The position numbers and the translations under genes were made by a program. Source: Bolinopsis microptera (Eukaryota > Ctenophora > Tentaculata > Lobata > Bolinopsidae). Taken from it: a stretch of DNA of 64,000 nucleotides. This document shows positions 21,636-33,379 of the stretch, piece by piece; within the stretch, counting starts at the first letter, position 1; each line of letters opens with the position of its first letter. Below the pieces are notes generated by a model. That model did not search any database and was not told the origin of the DNA. It saw nothing but the letters and a program-made list of their open reading frames with translations. The stretch spans positions 1,640,001 to 1,704,000 of the forward strand of contig NC_087082.1 of assembly GCF_026151205.1 (NCBI RefSeq), in the 5' to 3' direction.

Positions 21636-22033
21636 TTACCTTAGTTTCCTGAAAAGGGTAATCATCTTTGTAAGATTTACTGTTATTTTGCTGGGGGAAA
21701 TATTTCTTCTATTTCAGTGCTGTCTTTGCCGTATGCTGATAGTCTTTGTTGCCAGAAGAACTTGCACTTGCATAGTATATGGCGTGCAGGCACTATATAT
21801 CTAGACATTTGGTGTCCAAGTTTGCATCTGCCTCTTCCATTACCTCTGTGCAGTAGTCACATTGCAGTTTGATAGCGGACATTTTTCCATGTGTTAATTT
21901 GATTTGTCTTGTTGCTGTTATTTGGACTAATTCAGTCGCAGATTTGTTTAAATTTAATTTACATGAATTCCTTGCTGTTGATCGACTATTTTAGTCTTGA
22001 TAGGACAACTCTACTACTGATGATATAATAGTG

Positions 22034-23031
22034 ATGGCAATCTTCGGAAACGCTACAGTCAGAGACAATGATGATATGATCTTTTTATTAAGAGACGGGA
22101 ACAATTGGGATGTATTCTTCAACTACTTCTTCGCAGCACTGTTTATCTGTTGTCTCATTATTGGAATAACGCTGTATCCTATTATTATCTGGTATCATTC
22201 AACACAGAAGAAATCCCTGCCAACAATCTTGTTCCTACTGATAAGCTCAATCGATTTATTTAAAAGTATCTACTCGCCGATTGCTCTGGTTCCTAAACTT
22301 CTATCATCAGTTCATAATTCACCCCTTTACATTGTATTTGATCGAAGTTCCATATCTTGGACATCGTATGCTAACAGTGCCATCTTTACAGTATGCGATA
22401 TGGAAATCAATTTGTTGGTTTTTCTTTGTGTTTTACGCTACATCCATATCAAAGACCCTATCGTTTCTGCCAGTAAAAGAAATATTGTTTGTGCTTTTTT
22501 CTTTATCGTGGGACTATTAAAGATATCCTCCGGAATAATCGAGGTTCAATGGAAGCCAGTCGCTTACTTTAGGATTTTTGATGGTGTTTCAACAGCAAAT
22601 ATACCGGTAGCAAGAACATTGCCGATGATAAGTCTTTTCTAAACTGTTTACTTTTGCTATTTGGAGGCCTATTCAGCACACTTACGATAATTCATCTCAA
22701 AAATGCGGATACTGCATCATCAGAAGTGTCCAGTAGAAACATTGACAAAAGTATTCAAGCTATTGTTGCTATGAACGTTTTCAATGTTTTGATTTTGGTA
22801 ATAAATGTTAGTTACTCCATTTATTTGAACATATTCAACAACAATAATTCGAGTTCGTTTTGGGACTTTGTTGAGTTTACTAACTATCGTGGACTGCCAC
22901 TTTTACAGTCCTCATTTAATGCTGTCTCATTTCTTCTGATCAGCAGCTCATTCAAGGGTTTTGTCAGAACGTCATTACAATCGAGAAGAGTAAATCCAGT
23001 CATGATGCAGTCTGAAGTGGAATCAATTTAG
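22034..23031 (+). pseudogene. receptor copy 4, B/A hybrid with a frameshift
   Basis: The 5' two thirds are type B (MIFLLRDGN, IYSPIAL, IVFDR, DMEINLLVFLC, SSGIIEV, ANIPV). From TM5-TM6 on it is type A, nearly identical to copy 1 (AIVAMN, VINVSYS, TSLQSRRVNP, VESI). One T is missing in the T-run of AGTCTTTTCTAAAC near 22632-22638, shifting the frame in TM5; the rest is open from 22654. The A/B switch falls between about 22655 and 22765, and type A sequence continues to about 26384. So this is a product of recombination between unit types, later or simultaneously inactivated. Confidence 0.88.
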
Positions 23032-23375
23032 AATTGTCACATTGCAGCTGCTTTGCGGTGAATTAGTGTTAGAGACATTATTAGATAATATTGGCTGACA
23101 GTAAAAAGAAAAAAGAAAAAAAAAGAAGAAAAAAGTAAAACTTAATATATTAATCATTATCGATACAAAAGAATTCAAAGATTAAACCGTCGTCAAAATG
23201 TCGTTGGATTTAAATAAGTGTAAGTATGTCGAGTTAAAGTTTTTTTAACTGGACCCTAATACCATTTAAATATTATGTATCCTATAATTGTACTATGTAC
23301 AATGTACATTGTACTATGTACGGCTTTTAAGAAATTTCCAATTCCCTCCCCCGATAACATATCTCCCAACTTCAG

Positions 23376-23497
23376 AACACAGGAACTACGTTACTGTACG
23401 ACAGTGGCAGAAGCAGTGAAGTCAAGGAGAATAGTCTCTACGCTAACATGCCTCCTCTCACCTCGCCCACTAAAACACCCACAAAACCCACTGCTAG
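23376..23497 (+). CDS. exon X of the unrecognised protein (unit A4)
   Basis: Copy of 3148-3269 with one synonymous difference (GGC for GGT). The same acceptor and the same donor abut the VNTR. Confidence 0.55.
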
Positions 23498-24103
23498 GTA
23501 CATTCTCCACATGTTCTGCATACTATACATTCTCCACATGTTCTGCATACTATACATTCTCCACATGTTTTGCATACTATACATTCTCCACAATATGTTC
23601 TGCATACTATACATTCTCCACATGTTCTGCATACTATACATTCTCCACATGTTCTGCATACTATACATTCTCCACAATATGTTCTGCATACTATACATTC
23701 TCCACAATATGTTCTACATACTATACATTCTCCACAATATGTTCTGCATACTATACATTCTCCACATTTTCTGCATACTATACATTCTCCACATGTTCTG
23801 CATACTATACATTCTCCACAATATGTTCTGCATACTATACATTCTCCACATGTTCTGCATACTATACATTCTCCACATGTTCTGCATACTATACATTCTC
23901 CACATGTTCTGCATACTAGATATACATTCTCCACATGTTCTGCATACTATACATTCTCCACAATATGTTCTGCATACTATACATTCTCCACATGTTCTGC
24001 ATACTATACATTCTCCACATGTTCTGCATACTATACATTCTCCACATGTTCTGCATACTATACATTCTCCACATGTTCTGGCACATACTATACATTTTCA
24101 ACA
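23498..24103. repeat. VNTR of 27/30-bp units (unit A4)
   Basis: Same repeat as 3270-3740 but longer, about 21 units, with a different order of 27- and 30-bp units. All frames remain open. Repeat number changed after the A unit was duplicated. Confidence 0.95.
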
Positions 24104-24194
24104 TACCATTGACTTGAACGATTGAAAGGTTGATTTTGGGATATTTTTGAATGGATTACAATGAAGAGAAACTGTACAATATTACCTGTTTCAG

Positions 24195-24283
24195 TTACCT
24201 GCCGGTCGTGAACAGTGCCCCAGAACCAGTCGACCTGTCCCGGAATGTCAAACCTGTTGTTCCGGAACCCTTCCAACGACAAG
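24195..24283 (+). CDS. exon Y of the unrecognised protein (unit A4)
   Basis: Identical to 3831-3919, with the same phase 2 acceptor side and phase 1 donor side. Confidence 0.55.
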
Positions 24284-24469
24284 GTTCGTTACTTTGAGAT
24301 CTTTTACTTTTAAGGGCAGTAACAATAATAAAGACTTAATGATATTTGTACTTTGTACTTTCAGTTACAGCTGCTTATCAAAGCAATCCTTTCTGCTTTT
24401 TCTTTAATTGTACGAGAAATTATGTTGCCAATACCCACCAAATTAAATCTTAAATCTTTACTCTCGCAG

Positions 24470-24567
24470 AAAACGACGAGTCAGAGCCAAAACGAAAGAA
24501 GTACGCAAAAGAAAGTTGGCCCGGTCGCAAACAACAAGCTGCCAGCATTGCTCCACTATTATTCTGA
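24470..24567 (+). CDS. terminal exon Z of the unrecognised protein (unit A4)
   Basis: Identical to 4100-4197, with stop TGA. The exons are preserved while the introns around them have picked up insertions and deletions (for example AATAAAGAC near 24330). Confidence 0.58.
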
Positions 24568-26384
24568 TATAACATTTGTGTCACTGACAGACATCTTATT
24601 ATTGACATGATTTATTTATATAACCAGCTTTAAATGCTTTATTACTGCTTGAATTACACGGACATTTTACAATATATGTTTGTTCCCGTATCTTCTTAAC
24701 TTATTAGTTATTTGACTCCTATTTTGTAAGAGTTGAGCCACTTAAGCGTATTTAAAGGTTTAAAGGGAACCCTTCTTCAGTTTGCATATCAGAGCTTTGG
24801 TTAATTTAGGGGTTGGGTTATATTATTATCTAGGTTACTGTATAATGTGTATTAGTTAAGTATAGCAGCCATTTTAAAGAACTCAATTACCGACTTTTTA
24901 TTCGTCAATGAATTTAAATTTTAAACCACGACCAGGTTAGGATTCATTTCCTGGAAATTTAAATTAAAAATATATCGATCAATAAAAAGCCTATCATTCA
25001 GTTGTACCCACGTTTTGACAGAATTTGCAGGAACACTACTAGAGGTAAGTGATCTCTTTGAGAGAGTTGCAACTTATAATAAGTTCCACAGTTTTACAAC
25101 ATTCTGTTCTAGCACCCGACAAGGATCTAATGGTTTAGATCCTAAAAGGTAAAAAACCTTTGACAATACAGGACAGCAAGATGCTATGTCATCATAGTTG
25201 TTGAGTGCCAATGGATCTACCAAAATAAGTTTCTCATTAGACCAAACAGATAGTTGTTACTAAAGAGTAAAGATCCTAAAAGGTTTTAATTAAAAATCGT
25301 CAAATTTGACAGATCTTAATTCACAATACATATTACATATCAGGACTCAGCAGGATTAGTACTCCGTTATGATTAAAATTTTTGATTTGAGTTAAGTTAT
25401 ATTATATATTAAGACTATATAAGGAGATATTTGAAATATTATTTTGCGTCTGGAAATTGGAGCTACCCTAATGACCAGGACCCTATATATTTTATAGAAC
25501 AAATTAACCCACAGACCACCAAAAATAGGACAGAAAATACGTTATTAACCAAAACTCATGAGGCTGTTGTCATCATTTAATGATTATCAAAACGATCTGC
25601 TCCAACACGTCGGTTATAAATGTATATTATTTCTGTGGAACATTAGTTTTTAATCGCTCGTTCCAACGCTTAAAGGGCAGCAAGTCTACAAGCCCCACCC
25701 GTACCCCCTTTTATTTTATATCATTTAGAGTTCCTCCTACTTGTTCACAATTTCGCCTATTCTCCTACTTTTTGCCGCTTTTTGAGTTTTTGCTATATCT
25801 TTCAATAAATGTAATAGATTTATAGTGTTGTATGTAATTACTTTTTATATATGGAAAAAATATATAAATATATTTTTTCCATGGGATTTCTAATCCTTTC
25901 ATTTTTTACTGTGTTTGCTGCTTTTTAACCTGTATTGTTTTTAAGGTACGGTGTTTTGTAATGTGTTAATTTTAAAAATACTCTTTTTTGGATTTCCATA
26001 CACTGAACTTCCGTTTGAGGTTAATTTGGGTGACAGCGTAAGTTTCAGACTGCCTATTGGGTGCTGCAACAGTAGTTTTTAACTTTTTTGGCGTCTTTTT
26101 TGTTGTTTATCCTTTTTTGTGTTAGTCTGAGCGTCATTGAGCGGAGTAGAAGCCGTACCTCCCCCTAGACAGGTATTATGACCTATCATTGCCGGTTGGG
26201 CGCTGAGGAGTTGGACAGGGTCGGGCAGCAGCAGCTGGCTCTCCAGGAGGTGCGCGTCGTCCCTTCCAGACAAATAGCCCCCGCCGGAACTTCCCTGAAC
26301 ATGGCTCCCACAGTCCGCTCCATAGACGTTCGTGTGTGAAATTGTGTTTGTTGTTAAATTTTGTTTGTGACCATATGTTATCAT
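24568..26384. other. type A unit tail (second copy)
   Basis: Copy of 4198-6000 with small indels. It has an AT hairpin TATGGAAAAAATATATAAATA at about 25850 and the doubtful minus-strand frame 26079-26384. It runs straight into the truncated piggyBac MITE with no LINE, showing the pre-insertion state of 5989-12934. Confidence 0.5.
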
Positions 26385-26631
26385 ATGGGTCGTTTATGTC
26401 CCTGTAATTTATAACCTTCTAGAGGCTCAATACATCGGTTTTATATAACAAACCAAAATATTTAACTCCACAAATCTTGTACGCAGATGCTCAAAATATA
26501 TAGGGCCGGGCTACATTATTGACTCACAATAGGGAGTCGATGAATCACTAACAATTAAACAAAAAAGCCAATAATTCATGATAAAAGTAGACATAAACGA
26601 CCCACTCGTCCCTAATGCTCTAATGGGTTAA
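26385..26631. mobile_element. piggyBac-like TTAA MITE, left end missing (unit 4/5)
   Basis: Same truncation as 12935: TATCATA joined to TGGGTCGTTTATGTCC. The right end TAATGGGTTAA is intact. Confidence 0.8.
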
Positions 26632-27098
26632 TTACCTTAGTTTCCTAAAAAGGGTAATCATCTTTGTAAGATTTACTGTTATTTTGCTGGGGAAATATTT
26701 CAGTGCTGTCTTTGCCGTATGCTGATAGTCTTTGTTGCCAGAAGAACTTGCACTTGCATAGTATATGGCATGCAGGCACGATATATCTAGACATTTGGTG
26801 TCCAAGTTTGCATCTGCCTCTTCCATTAGGTCTCTGTGCAGTAGTCACATTGCAGTTTGATAGCGGTAATTTTTCCATGTGGTAATTTGATAGATGGATT
26901 TTTATAGGTGGATTTTCCATGTAGATAATTTTAGCAGTGTGTCCTGTTGTCTTGTTGCTGTTATTTGGACTAATTCAGTCGCAGATTTGTTTAAAGTTAA
27001 TTTTCATGAATTCCTTGCTGTTGATCTTTAAATTGATCGACTATTTTAGTCTTGATAGGACAACTCTACTACTTTTAGATATCTGGTTTATAATAGTG
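26632..27098 (+). promoter_or_regulatory. leader of receptor copy 5
   Basis: Same leader as copy 2, but the acceptor tract is shortened (GGGGAAATATTTCAG, losing TTCTTCTA). The leader is otherwise collinear up to the ATG. Confidence 0.35.
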
Positions 27099-28124
27099 AT
27101 GGCAATCTTTGGAAACGCTACAGTCAGATACAATGATGATATAATCTCTTCATTAAGAGACGGGAACAATTGGGATGTATTCTTCAACTACTTCTTCGCA
27201 GCACTGTTTATCTGTTGTCTCATTATTGGAATAACGCTGTATCCTATTATTATCTGGTATCATTCAACACAGAAGAAATCCCTGCCAACAATCTTGTTCC
27301 TACTGATAAGCTCAATCGATTTATTTAAAAGTATCTACTCGCCGATTGCTCTGGTTCCTAAACTTCTATCATCAGTTCATAATTCACCCCTTTACATTGT
27401 ATTTGATCGAAGTTCCATATCTTGGACATCGTATGCTAACAGTGCCATCTTTACAGTATGCGATATGGAAATCGATTTGTTGGTTTTACTTTGTGTTTTA
27501 CGCTACATCCATATCAAAGACCCTATCGTTTCTGCCAGTAAAATTAATATTGTTTGTGCTTTTTTCTTTATCGTGGGACTATTAAAGATATCTTCCGGAA
27601 TAATCGAGGTTCAATGGAAGCCAGTCGCTTACTTTAGGATTTTTGATGGTGTTTCAACAGCAAATATACCGGTAGCAAGAACATTGCCGATGATTAGTCT
27701 TTTTCTAAACTGTTTACTTCTGCTATTTGGAGGCCTATTCAGCACACTTACGATAATTCATCTCAAAAATGCAGATACTGCATCATCAGAAGTGTCCAGT
27801 AGAAACATTGACAAAAGTATTCAAGCTATTGCTGCTATGAACGTTTTCAATGTCTTGATTTTGGTAGTGAGTGTCGGTTACTCCATTTATTTGAGCACAT
27901 TTAACAGCAATAATTTGAGTTCGTTTTGGGACTTTGTTGAGTTTACTAACTGTCATGGACTGCCACTTGTACAGTCCTCATTTAATGCTGTCTCATTTCT
28001 TCTGATCAGCAGCTCATTCAAGGTTTTTGTTAAAACGTTGCTAAATTTAAAAAGAGTAAATCCAACCATTGAGGTTAATCAACAAACTTGCTCAATGGAC
28101 AGAATCAGTTTACATGGACCATAA
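27099..28124 (+). CDS. rhodopsin-like 7-TM receptor, copy 5 (type B)
   Basis: Intact, 341 residues; the tail is two residues shorter (NPTIEVNQQ). Alleles: IISSLRDGN, IYSPIAL, IVFDR, DMEIDLLVLLC, ASKIN, SSGIIEV, YFRIF, ANIPV, SLFLN, SEV, AIAAMN with VSVGYSIYLSTFNSNNLSS. The STFNSNN block at TM6/loop 3 groups it with copies 6, 9 and 10, whereas its TM2 allele groups it with copies 2, 4 and 8. Confidence 0.9.
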   Translation: MAIFGNATVRYNDDIISSLRDGNNWDVFFNYFFAALFICCLIIGITLYPIIIWYHSTQKKSLPTILFLLISSIDLFKSIYSPIALVPKLLSSVHNSPLYIVFDRSSISWTSYANSAIFTVCDMEIDLLVLLCVLRYIHIKDPIVSASKINIVCAFFFIVGLLKISSGIIEVQWKPVAYFRIFDGVSTANIPVARTLPMISLFLNCLLLLFGGLFSTLTIIHLKNADTASSEVSSRNIDKSIQAIAAMNVFNVLILVVSVGYSIYLSTFNSNNLSSFWDFVEFTNCHGLPLVQSSFNAVSFLLISSSFKVFVKTLLNLKRVNPTIEVNQQTCSMDRISLHGP

Positions 28125-28560
28125 AACCATTATGCAGCTACTTCATGGTGCATTAGTGTCACAGACATTAGATACTGGCATCACACTCGACAGTGAAAAG
28201 AAAAAGAACTTGAAAAAGAATCGAAATATGGTATTAGCGGGTATTCCAATTTTAATTCAGAACCCACGGATATCTCATTCAACAAACAAAAAGCACTCAA
28301 TGGTTGGTACACTCTAGAATCTTAGAATAAGGAGCCTTCCAAACAGCCTTATCTGTAATTTGTTGTCAACCGTACCTGGCTAGGTGTTGAATTCTGTGAA
28401 ACGTAAGTATATTATTATTGTATTGAAGATGATTAGACTTTTCAATTAAGATGGCAATTGGAATCATAATATTAAAAAACGATAAATTTCCCATAAACTT
28501 GTATCTTATATAATGTACGCTTCCAGAAAACGACGAGTCAGAGCCAAAACGAAAGAAGTA
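28125..28560. other. 3' UTR region of copy 5
   Basis: Same as in the other type B units. Donor GTGAAAC|GTAAGTAT near 28402, acceptor CGCTTCCAG and the start of an exon Z relic at 28527, which is interrupted by the next element. Confidence 0.45.
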
Positions 28561-28755
28561 CCTTACGAGACATATTTATATGGTACGAAATTTGGGGATT
28601 TTTGGAAAAAATGGGAAAAAATCCCCATATTTTCGTACTGAATTTCTAAAATTTCGTACTGAATTACTGTATTTCTGAAAAAAATCCCCATATTTTCGTT
28701 CACCCATAATTTCGATCCCCGCTCATTATGATCCACATAAATATGTCTTGTAAGG
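28561..28755. mobile_element. TA-flanked MITE inside the exon Z relic, 195 bp
   Basis: Ends CCTTACGAGACATATTTATATGG and CCACATAAATATGTCTTGTAAGG are inverted with three mismatches; TA on both sides (28559-28560, 28756-28757). The inside has inverted CCCCATATTTTCGT stretches. TA duplication fits Tc1/mariner-type mobilisation. Unique to this unit. Confidence 0.85.
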
Positions 28756-28897
28756 TATACAAAAGAAAGTTGGCCCGGTCGCAAACAACAAGCTGCCAGC
28801 ATTGCTCCACTATTATTCTGATATAATATTTGTGTCACTGACAGACATCTTATTATTGACATGATTATATCACTAGTTGAATTAAGCAAGGATCTAT

Positions 28898-29030
28898 AGC
28901 CATAGTACATACATATTGCAATTGCAATGAAAACTGCAATAAAAAGCCGCTCACAGCTGTTGCGGCGCGGCTTTTTATTGCAGTTTTTATTGCAATTCAA
29001 TTTCAATTGCAATATATATGTAATACGGCT
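28898..29030. mobile_element. small palindromic MITE (AGCC..GGCT), unit 5
   Basis: TIR AGCCATAGTACATACATATT against its reversed partner ending GTAATACGGCT, with direct TAT flanks matching the empty site GTCTATTTCAG of units 2, 3 and 7. The inside has TTGCAATTGCAAT palindromes and a GCCGC hairpin. The same insertion occurs in units 6, 8, 9 and 10, so it was inherited by unit duplication. Confidence 0.8.
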
Positions 29031-29469
29031 TATTTCAGAGCATCTGAAATCATCAACCATGTTGTTTCTGGTCTCTTCTTAACTTATTGTATTTGAAATG
29101 GTACAATGTTAAAGGTTTTAGTCCCAAAAGGCACACAAATCCAGTTTATCTACCATAGCTTTATATTCATTTATCTAAATTAGGCCTTAGGGGAAGGGTT
29201 AAATTATTAAGTTTACTGTGTAATGTGTATTAGTTAACAACCATTTTAAAGAACAAAATTGCCGACTTTTAATTTGTTAATGTGATGATTAAATTTAAGC
29301 CATGACAAGGATCCGGGTCCTGGTTCATTGAAAACTGAAAAATTAACTATTGATAAACCTACCAGGTGTGAAATATTTAATCATTTTCAAAATCAAGGTC
29401 AATGAACAGAAAATTGAAGATATTGTGTCTACACGGGTACAGACAAAGTGAGAGACTATATTGTGATTT

Positions 29470-30013
29470 TTTCCTTTTCACCCTTTTGAAAAAAGGCAAT
29501 AGTGAAAGGTTACGAATGGATGTTTTTGCAGAAAAACGTGGATTTTGGAGAACGAGATAGGTGGGTTTAAATATGTCGTGTGTCCGTTCGTTACCATGCA
29601 ACGAAAAAGTTGGGCGCGTGCAAGGATTGCTTGCGGAGATGTGATGTATAGATAGCCTGTGATCTATGAATGCGCGGCGCGACTGTGTTTTAATGTATAT
29701 GATGCATGGAATGTATAATTGTATAATATTACTATTAGGTAATACGCCCAATTTGTACGTGGCACGCATAGTGAATTGATTTGTACACGAGTCTAGTTTA
29801 AATTTGCTGATAATTTCTTGAATTACAGATACAAGTTAAGTTCTACGGCAATTGAACTGAATTTCAAGTGTTTCCCGTATTTGATGCATAATTTATCAAT
29901 ATTATTATCATGAAGATTGAAGTGAGCTGATTGGAGCTTATACTTAAATTTATAGTAAATGTGAAATGGAAATCTAGCGTCCGCCAAAACGAAACAACGG
30001 GCGCAATTCTTGT
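29470..30013. mobile_element. unidentified insertion of about 544 bp (unit 5)
   Basis: Breaks the otherwise conserved GTGATTTTTGATTCATTAGC. Its right end reads AAAACGAAACAACGGGCGCAATTCTTGTT; the left end is TTCCTTTTCACCC. There are no obvious terminal repeats, poly(A) or known protein; a 130-codon minus frame here was not recognised. A 27-bp copy of its right end occurs at 39546-39572, so it belongs to a repeat family. SINE or LINE fragment is possible. Confidence 0.6.
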
Positions 30014-31449
30014 TGATTCATTAGCTTTCATTTCAAGACATAATTACAATTATTGAATCATTTTAGACCCACAGACCAAAACTTATCACTCTTAGGCCTT
30101 CGAAATTGTTTAACCGTCAACATGGATTCAAAGATCACATCACAAGAAATGTAGAACGGATAAAAATTGTCATACTGTGCACTATTATCTATTATTATGA
30201 TCAATCGTGACAGGGTAACTGTAATAGAGCACCGATGGCAATAACAAAAATGTGACTTTTGAATCATAGTAACTGGTTTTAATACTATTTAATACTATTT
30301 TGTACCCTAATAAATGATAAATAGCCAAGAAAAACGTTAAATGATTCATTAAACACAGCTCAAAATAGGCTTATTTTCAACGTTTAAGTTGTGATCATTG
30401 AATCATTTTGGTACCAATAACAATTTCAGATAAGAGATTCCATTCCTTACATGCATTATAGCCATCATATCAATTTTGGTGTATTTGTGAATAGTACTTT
30501 TCAGATTATCTAGTTTTGAATAATCTTGCATTTCTAATTGTGTGACTTTTGAATCATTGGCACTTAAATAACGATACCCATGTGATATTATAAGCAATAG
30601 AGACTCCGTGATTTCAGCATCATGAAATTTAATCGAATTTCTAAAGGTCTAGTTAGATATACCAACCAACAAAGAGTAATGACTATTTTCTAAAACGCAT
30701 TTAAAAAATCAATCTCTAGTGCCACCTTTTTATGAACGTGTCCATATATTAAGACTGTACAAAGAGATATTTGAAATATTATTTTGCGTTTGGAGCTACC
30801 CTAATGACCAGGACCCTATATATTTTAAAGAACAAATTAACTCACAGACCACACAAAATAAGACAGAAAATACGTTATGAACCAAAACTCATGAGGCTGA
30901 TAAAATCATTTAATGATTATCAAAACGATCTGCTCCAACACGTCGGTTATAAATGTATATTATTTCTGCGGAAAATTAGTTTTTAATCGCTCGTTCCAAC
31001 GCTTAAAGGGCAGCACGTCTACAAGCCCCACCCGTACCCCCTTTTATTTTATATCATTTAGAGTTCCTCCTACTTTTTCACAATTTCTCCTATTCTCCTA
31101 CTTTTTGCCACTTTTTGCTATATCTCTAACTTTGTTTTCCAGGGTTTGGACTGGCTTTACCCGTTTAAAACGTTTCCATCACGTTACATAATACTCAATA
31201 AATGTAATAGATTTGTAGTGTTGTATGTAATTAGTTTTTATATTTTTGTTCATGGGATTTCTAATCCTTTAATTTTTTTACTGTGTTTGCTGCTTTTTAA
31301 CCTGTATTGTTTATAAGGTAGTTTTGTAATGTGTTAATTTAAAAAATACTCTTTTTGGGATTTCCTCCTTTTCAGTCGTTTTCGTCTTCTTGATGTTTTC
31401 TTTTTTTCGATATTTTCCTTTCTCTGAATTTGTAAGGTTTTTATTTAGT
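30014..31449. other. type B spacer after copy 5
   Basis: TGAATCA heptamer region (30013-30555), then the pyrimidine tract and TTGTTTTCCAG acceptor near 31125 with GGTTTGGACTGG and AATAAA. No gene. Confidence 0.45.
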
Positions 31450-31730
31450 TTGACCAATTAGGGACTCGACGAGTGGGTCGTTTATGTGTTTATGTCCCCT
31501 GGGCCCTGTAATTTAGAACCTTCTAGAGGTTCAATACATTGGTTTTAGATTACAAACCAAATTATTAAACTCCACAAATCTTGTACGCAGATGCTCAAAA
31601 TATATAGGGCTACATTATTGACTCACAATAGGGAGTCGATGAATCACTACCAATTAAACAAAAAAGCCAATAATTCATGATAAAAGTAGACATAAACGAC
31701 CCACTCGTCCCTAATGCTCTAATGGGTTAA
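31450..31730. mobile_element. piggyBac-like TTAA MITE (unit 5/6), mutated left end
   Basis: The left end reads TTGACCAATTAGGG instead of TTAACCCATTAGGG; the right end is normal. Confidence 0.82.
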
Positions 31731-31822
31731 TTACCTTAGTTTCCTGAAAAGGGTAATCATCTTTGTAAGATTTACTGTTATTTTGCTAGGGGAAATATTT
31801 CTTCTATTTCAGTGCTGTCTTT

Positions 31823-31956
31823 CAGTGGCGTAACGTTGCCTGTTGGCGCCCCCCTGCCGAAAAAAGCGCCCCACAATTCAAACGACGATTTGGCGCCCCC
31901 CTAAGACGGCGCCTCCCTGCACAGCAGGGTCAGCAGGGCCTTTCGTTACGCAACTG
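31823..31956. mobile_element. hAT MITE, 134 bp
   Basis: TIR CAGTGGCGTAACG with CGTTACGCAACTG, flanked by a perfect 8-bp duplication CTGTCTTT (31815-31822 and 31957-31964). The inside is GC-rich (GGCGCCCCCC). It sits in the leader of copy 6, just after the leader acceptor, and is absent from all other units. Confidence 0.92.
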
Positions 31957-32347
31957 CTGTCTTTGCCGTATGCTGATAGTCTTTGTTACCAGAAGAACTT
32001 GCACTTGCATAGTATATGGCATGCAGGCACGATATATCTAGACATTTGGTGCTCAAGTTTGCATCTGCCTCTTCCATTACCTCTGTGCAGTAGTCACATT
32101 GCAGTTTGATAGCGGACATCTTTCCATGTGGTAATTTGATAGGTGGGTTTTTATGGGTGGATTTTCCATATAGATAATTTTAGCAGTGTGTCCTGTTGTC
32201 TTGTTGCTGTTATTTGGACTAATTCAGTCGCAGATTTGTTTAAATTTAATTTTAATGAATTCCTTGCTGTTGATCTTTAAATTGATCGACTATTTTAGTC
32301 TTGATAGGACAACTCTACTATTTTTAGATATCTGGTTTATAATAGTG

Positions 32348-33379
32348 ATGGCAATCTTCGGAAACGCTACAGTCAGATACAATGATGATATGATCTCTTC
32401 ATTAAGAGACGGGAACAATTGGGATGTATTCTTCAACTACTTCTTCGCAGCACTGTTTATCTGTTGTCTCATTATTGGAATAACGCTGTATCCTATTATT
32501 ATCTGGTATCATTCAACACAGAAGAAATCCCTGCCAACAATCTTGTTCCTACTGATAAGCTCAATCGATTTATTTAAAAGTATCTACTTGCCGATTGCTC
32601 TGGTTCCTAAACTTCTATCATCAGTTCATAATTCACCCCTTTACATTGAATTTGATCGAAGTTCCATATCTTGGACATCGTATGCTAACAGTGCCATCTT
32701 TACAGTATGCGATATTGAAATCGATTTGTTGGTTTTTCTTTGTGTTTTACGCTACATCCATATCAAAGACCCTATCGTTTCTGCCAGCAAAAGAAATATT
32801 GTTTGTGCTTTTTTCTTTATCGTGGGACTATTAAAGATATCTTCCGGAATAATCGAGGTTCAATGGAAGCCAGTCGCTTACTTTAGGATTTTTGATGGTG
32901 TTTCAACAGCAAATATACCGGTAGCAAGAACATTGCCGATGATTAGTCTTTTTCTAAACTGTTTACTTCTGGTATTTGGAGGCCTATTCAGCACACTTAC
33001 GATAATTCATCTCAAAAATGCGGATACTGCATCATCAGAAGTGTCCAGTAGAAACATTGACAAAAGTATTCAAGCTATTGCTGCTATGAACGTTTTCAAT
33101 GTCTTGATTTTGGTAGTGAGTGTCGGTTACTCCATTTATTTGAGCACATTTAACAGCTATAATTTGAGTTCGTTTTGGGACTTCGTTGAGTTTACTAACT
33201 GTCATGGACTGCCACTTGTACAGTCCTCATTTAATGCTGTCTCATTTCTTCTGATCAGCAGCTCATTCAAGGTTTTTGTTAATACGTTGCTAAATTTAAA
33301 AAGAGTAAATCCAAACATTGAGGTAGTAGTTAATCAACAAACTTGCTCAATGGACAGAATCAGTTTACATGGACCATAA
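32348..33379 (+). CDS. rhodopsin-like 7-TM receptor, copy 6 (type B)
   Basis: Intact, 343 residues. Alleles: MISSLRDGN, IYLPIAL (Ser-to-Leu in TM2, unique), IEFDR, DIEIDLLVFLC (shared with copy 7), ASKRN, SSGIIEV, YFRIF, ANIPV, SLFLN, LLLVFGG, SEV, AIAAMN, STFNSYNLSS, and VNTLLNL with Lys-to-Asn in helix 8. All core landmarks are kept. The hAT MITE about 390 bp upstream may have altered the leader. Confidence 0.9.
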   Translation: MAIFGNATVRYNDDMISSLRDGNNWDVFFNYFFAALFICCLIIGITLYPIIIWYHSTQKKSLPTILFLLISSIDLFKSIYLPIALVPKLLSSVHNSPLYIEFDRSSISWTSYANSAIFTVCDIEIDLLVFLCVLRYIHIKDPIVSASKRNIVCAFFFIVGLLKISSGIIEVQWKPVAYFRIFDGVSTANIPVARTLPMISLFLNCLLLVFGGLFSTLTIIHLKNADTASSEVSSRNIDKSIQAIAAMNVFNVLILVVSVGYSIYLSTFNSYNLSSFWDFVEFTNCHGLPLVQSSFNAVSFLLISSSFKVFVNTLLNLKRVNPNIEVVVNQQTCSMDRISLHGP

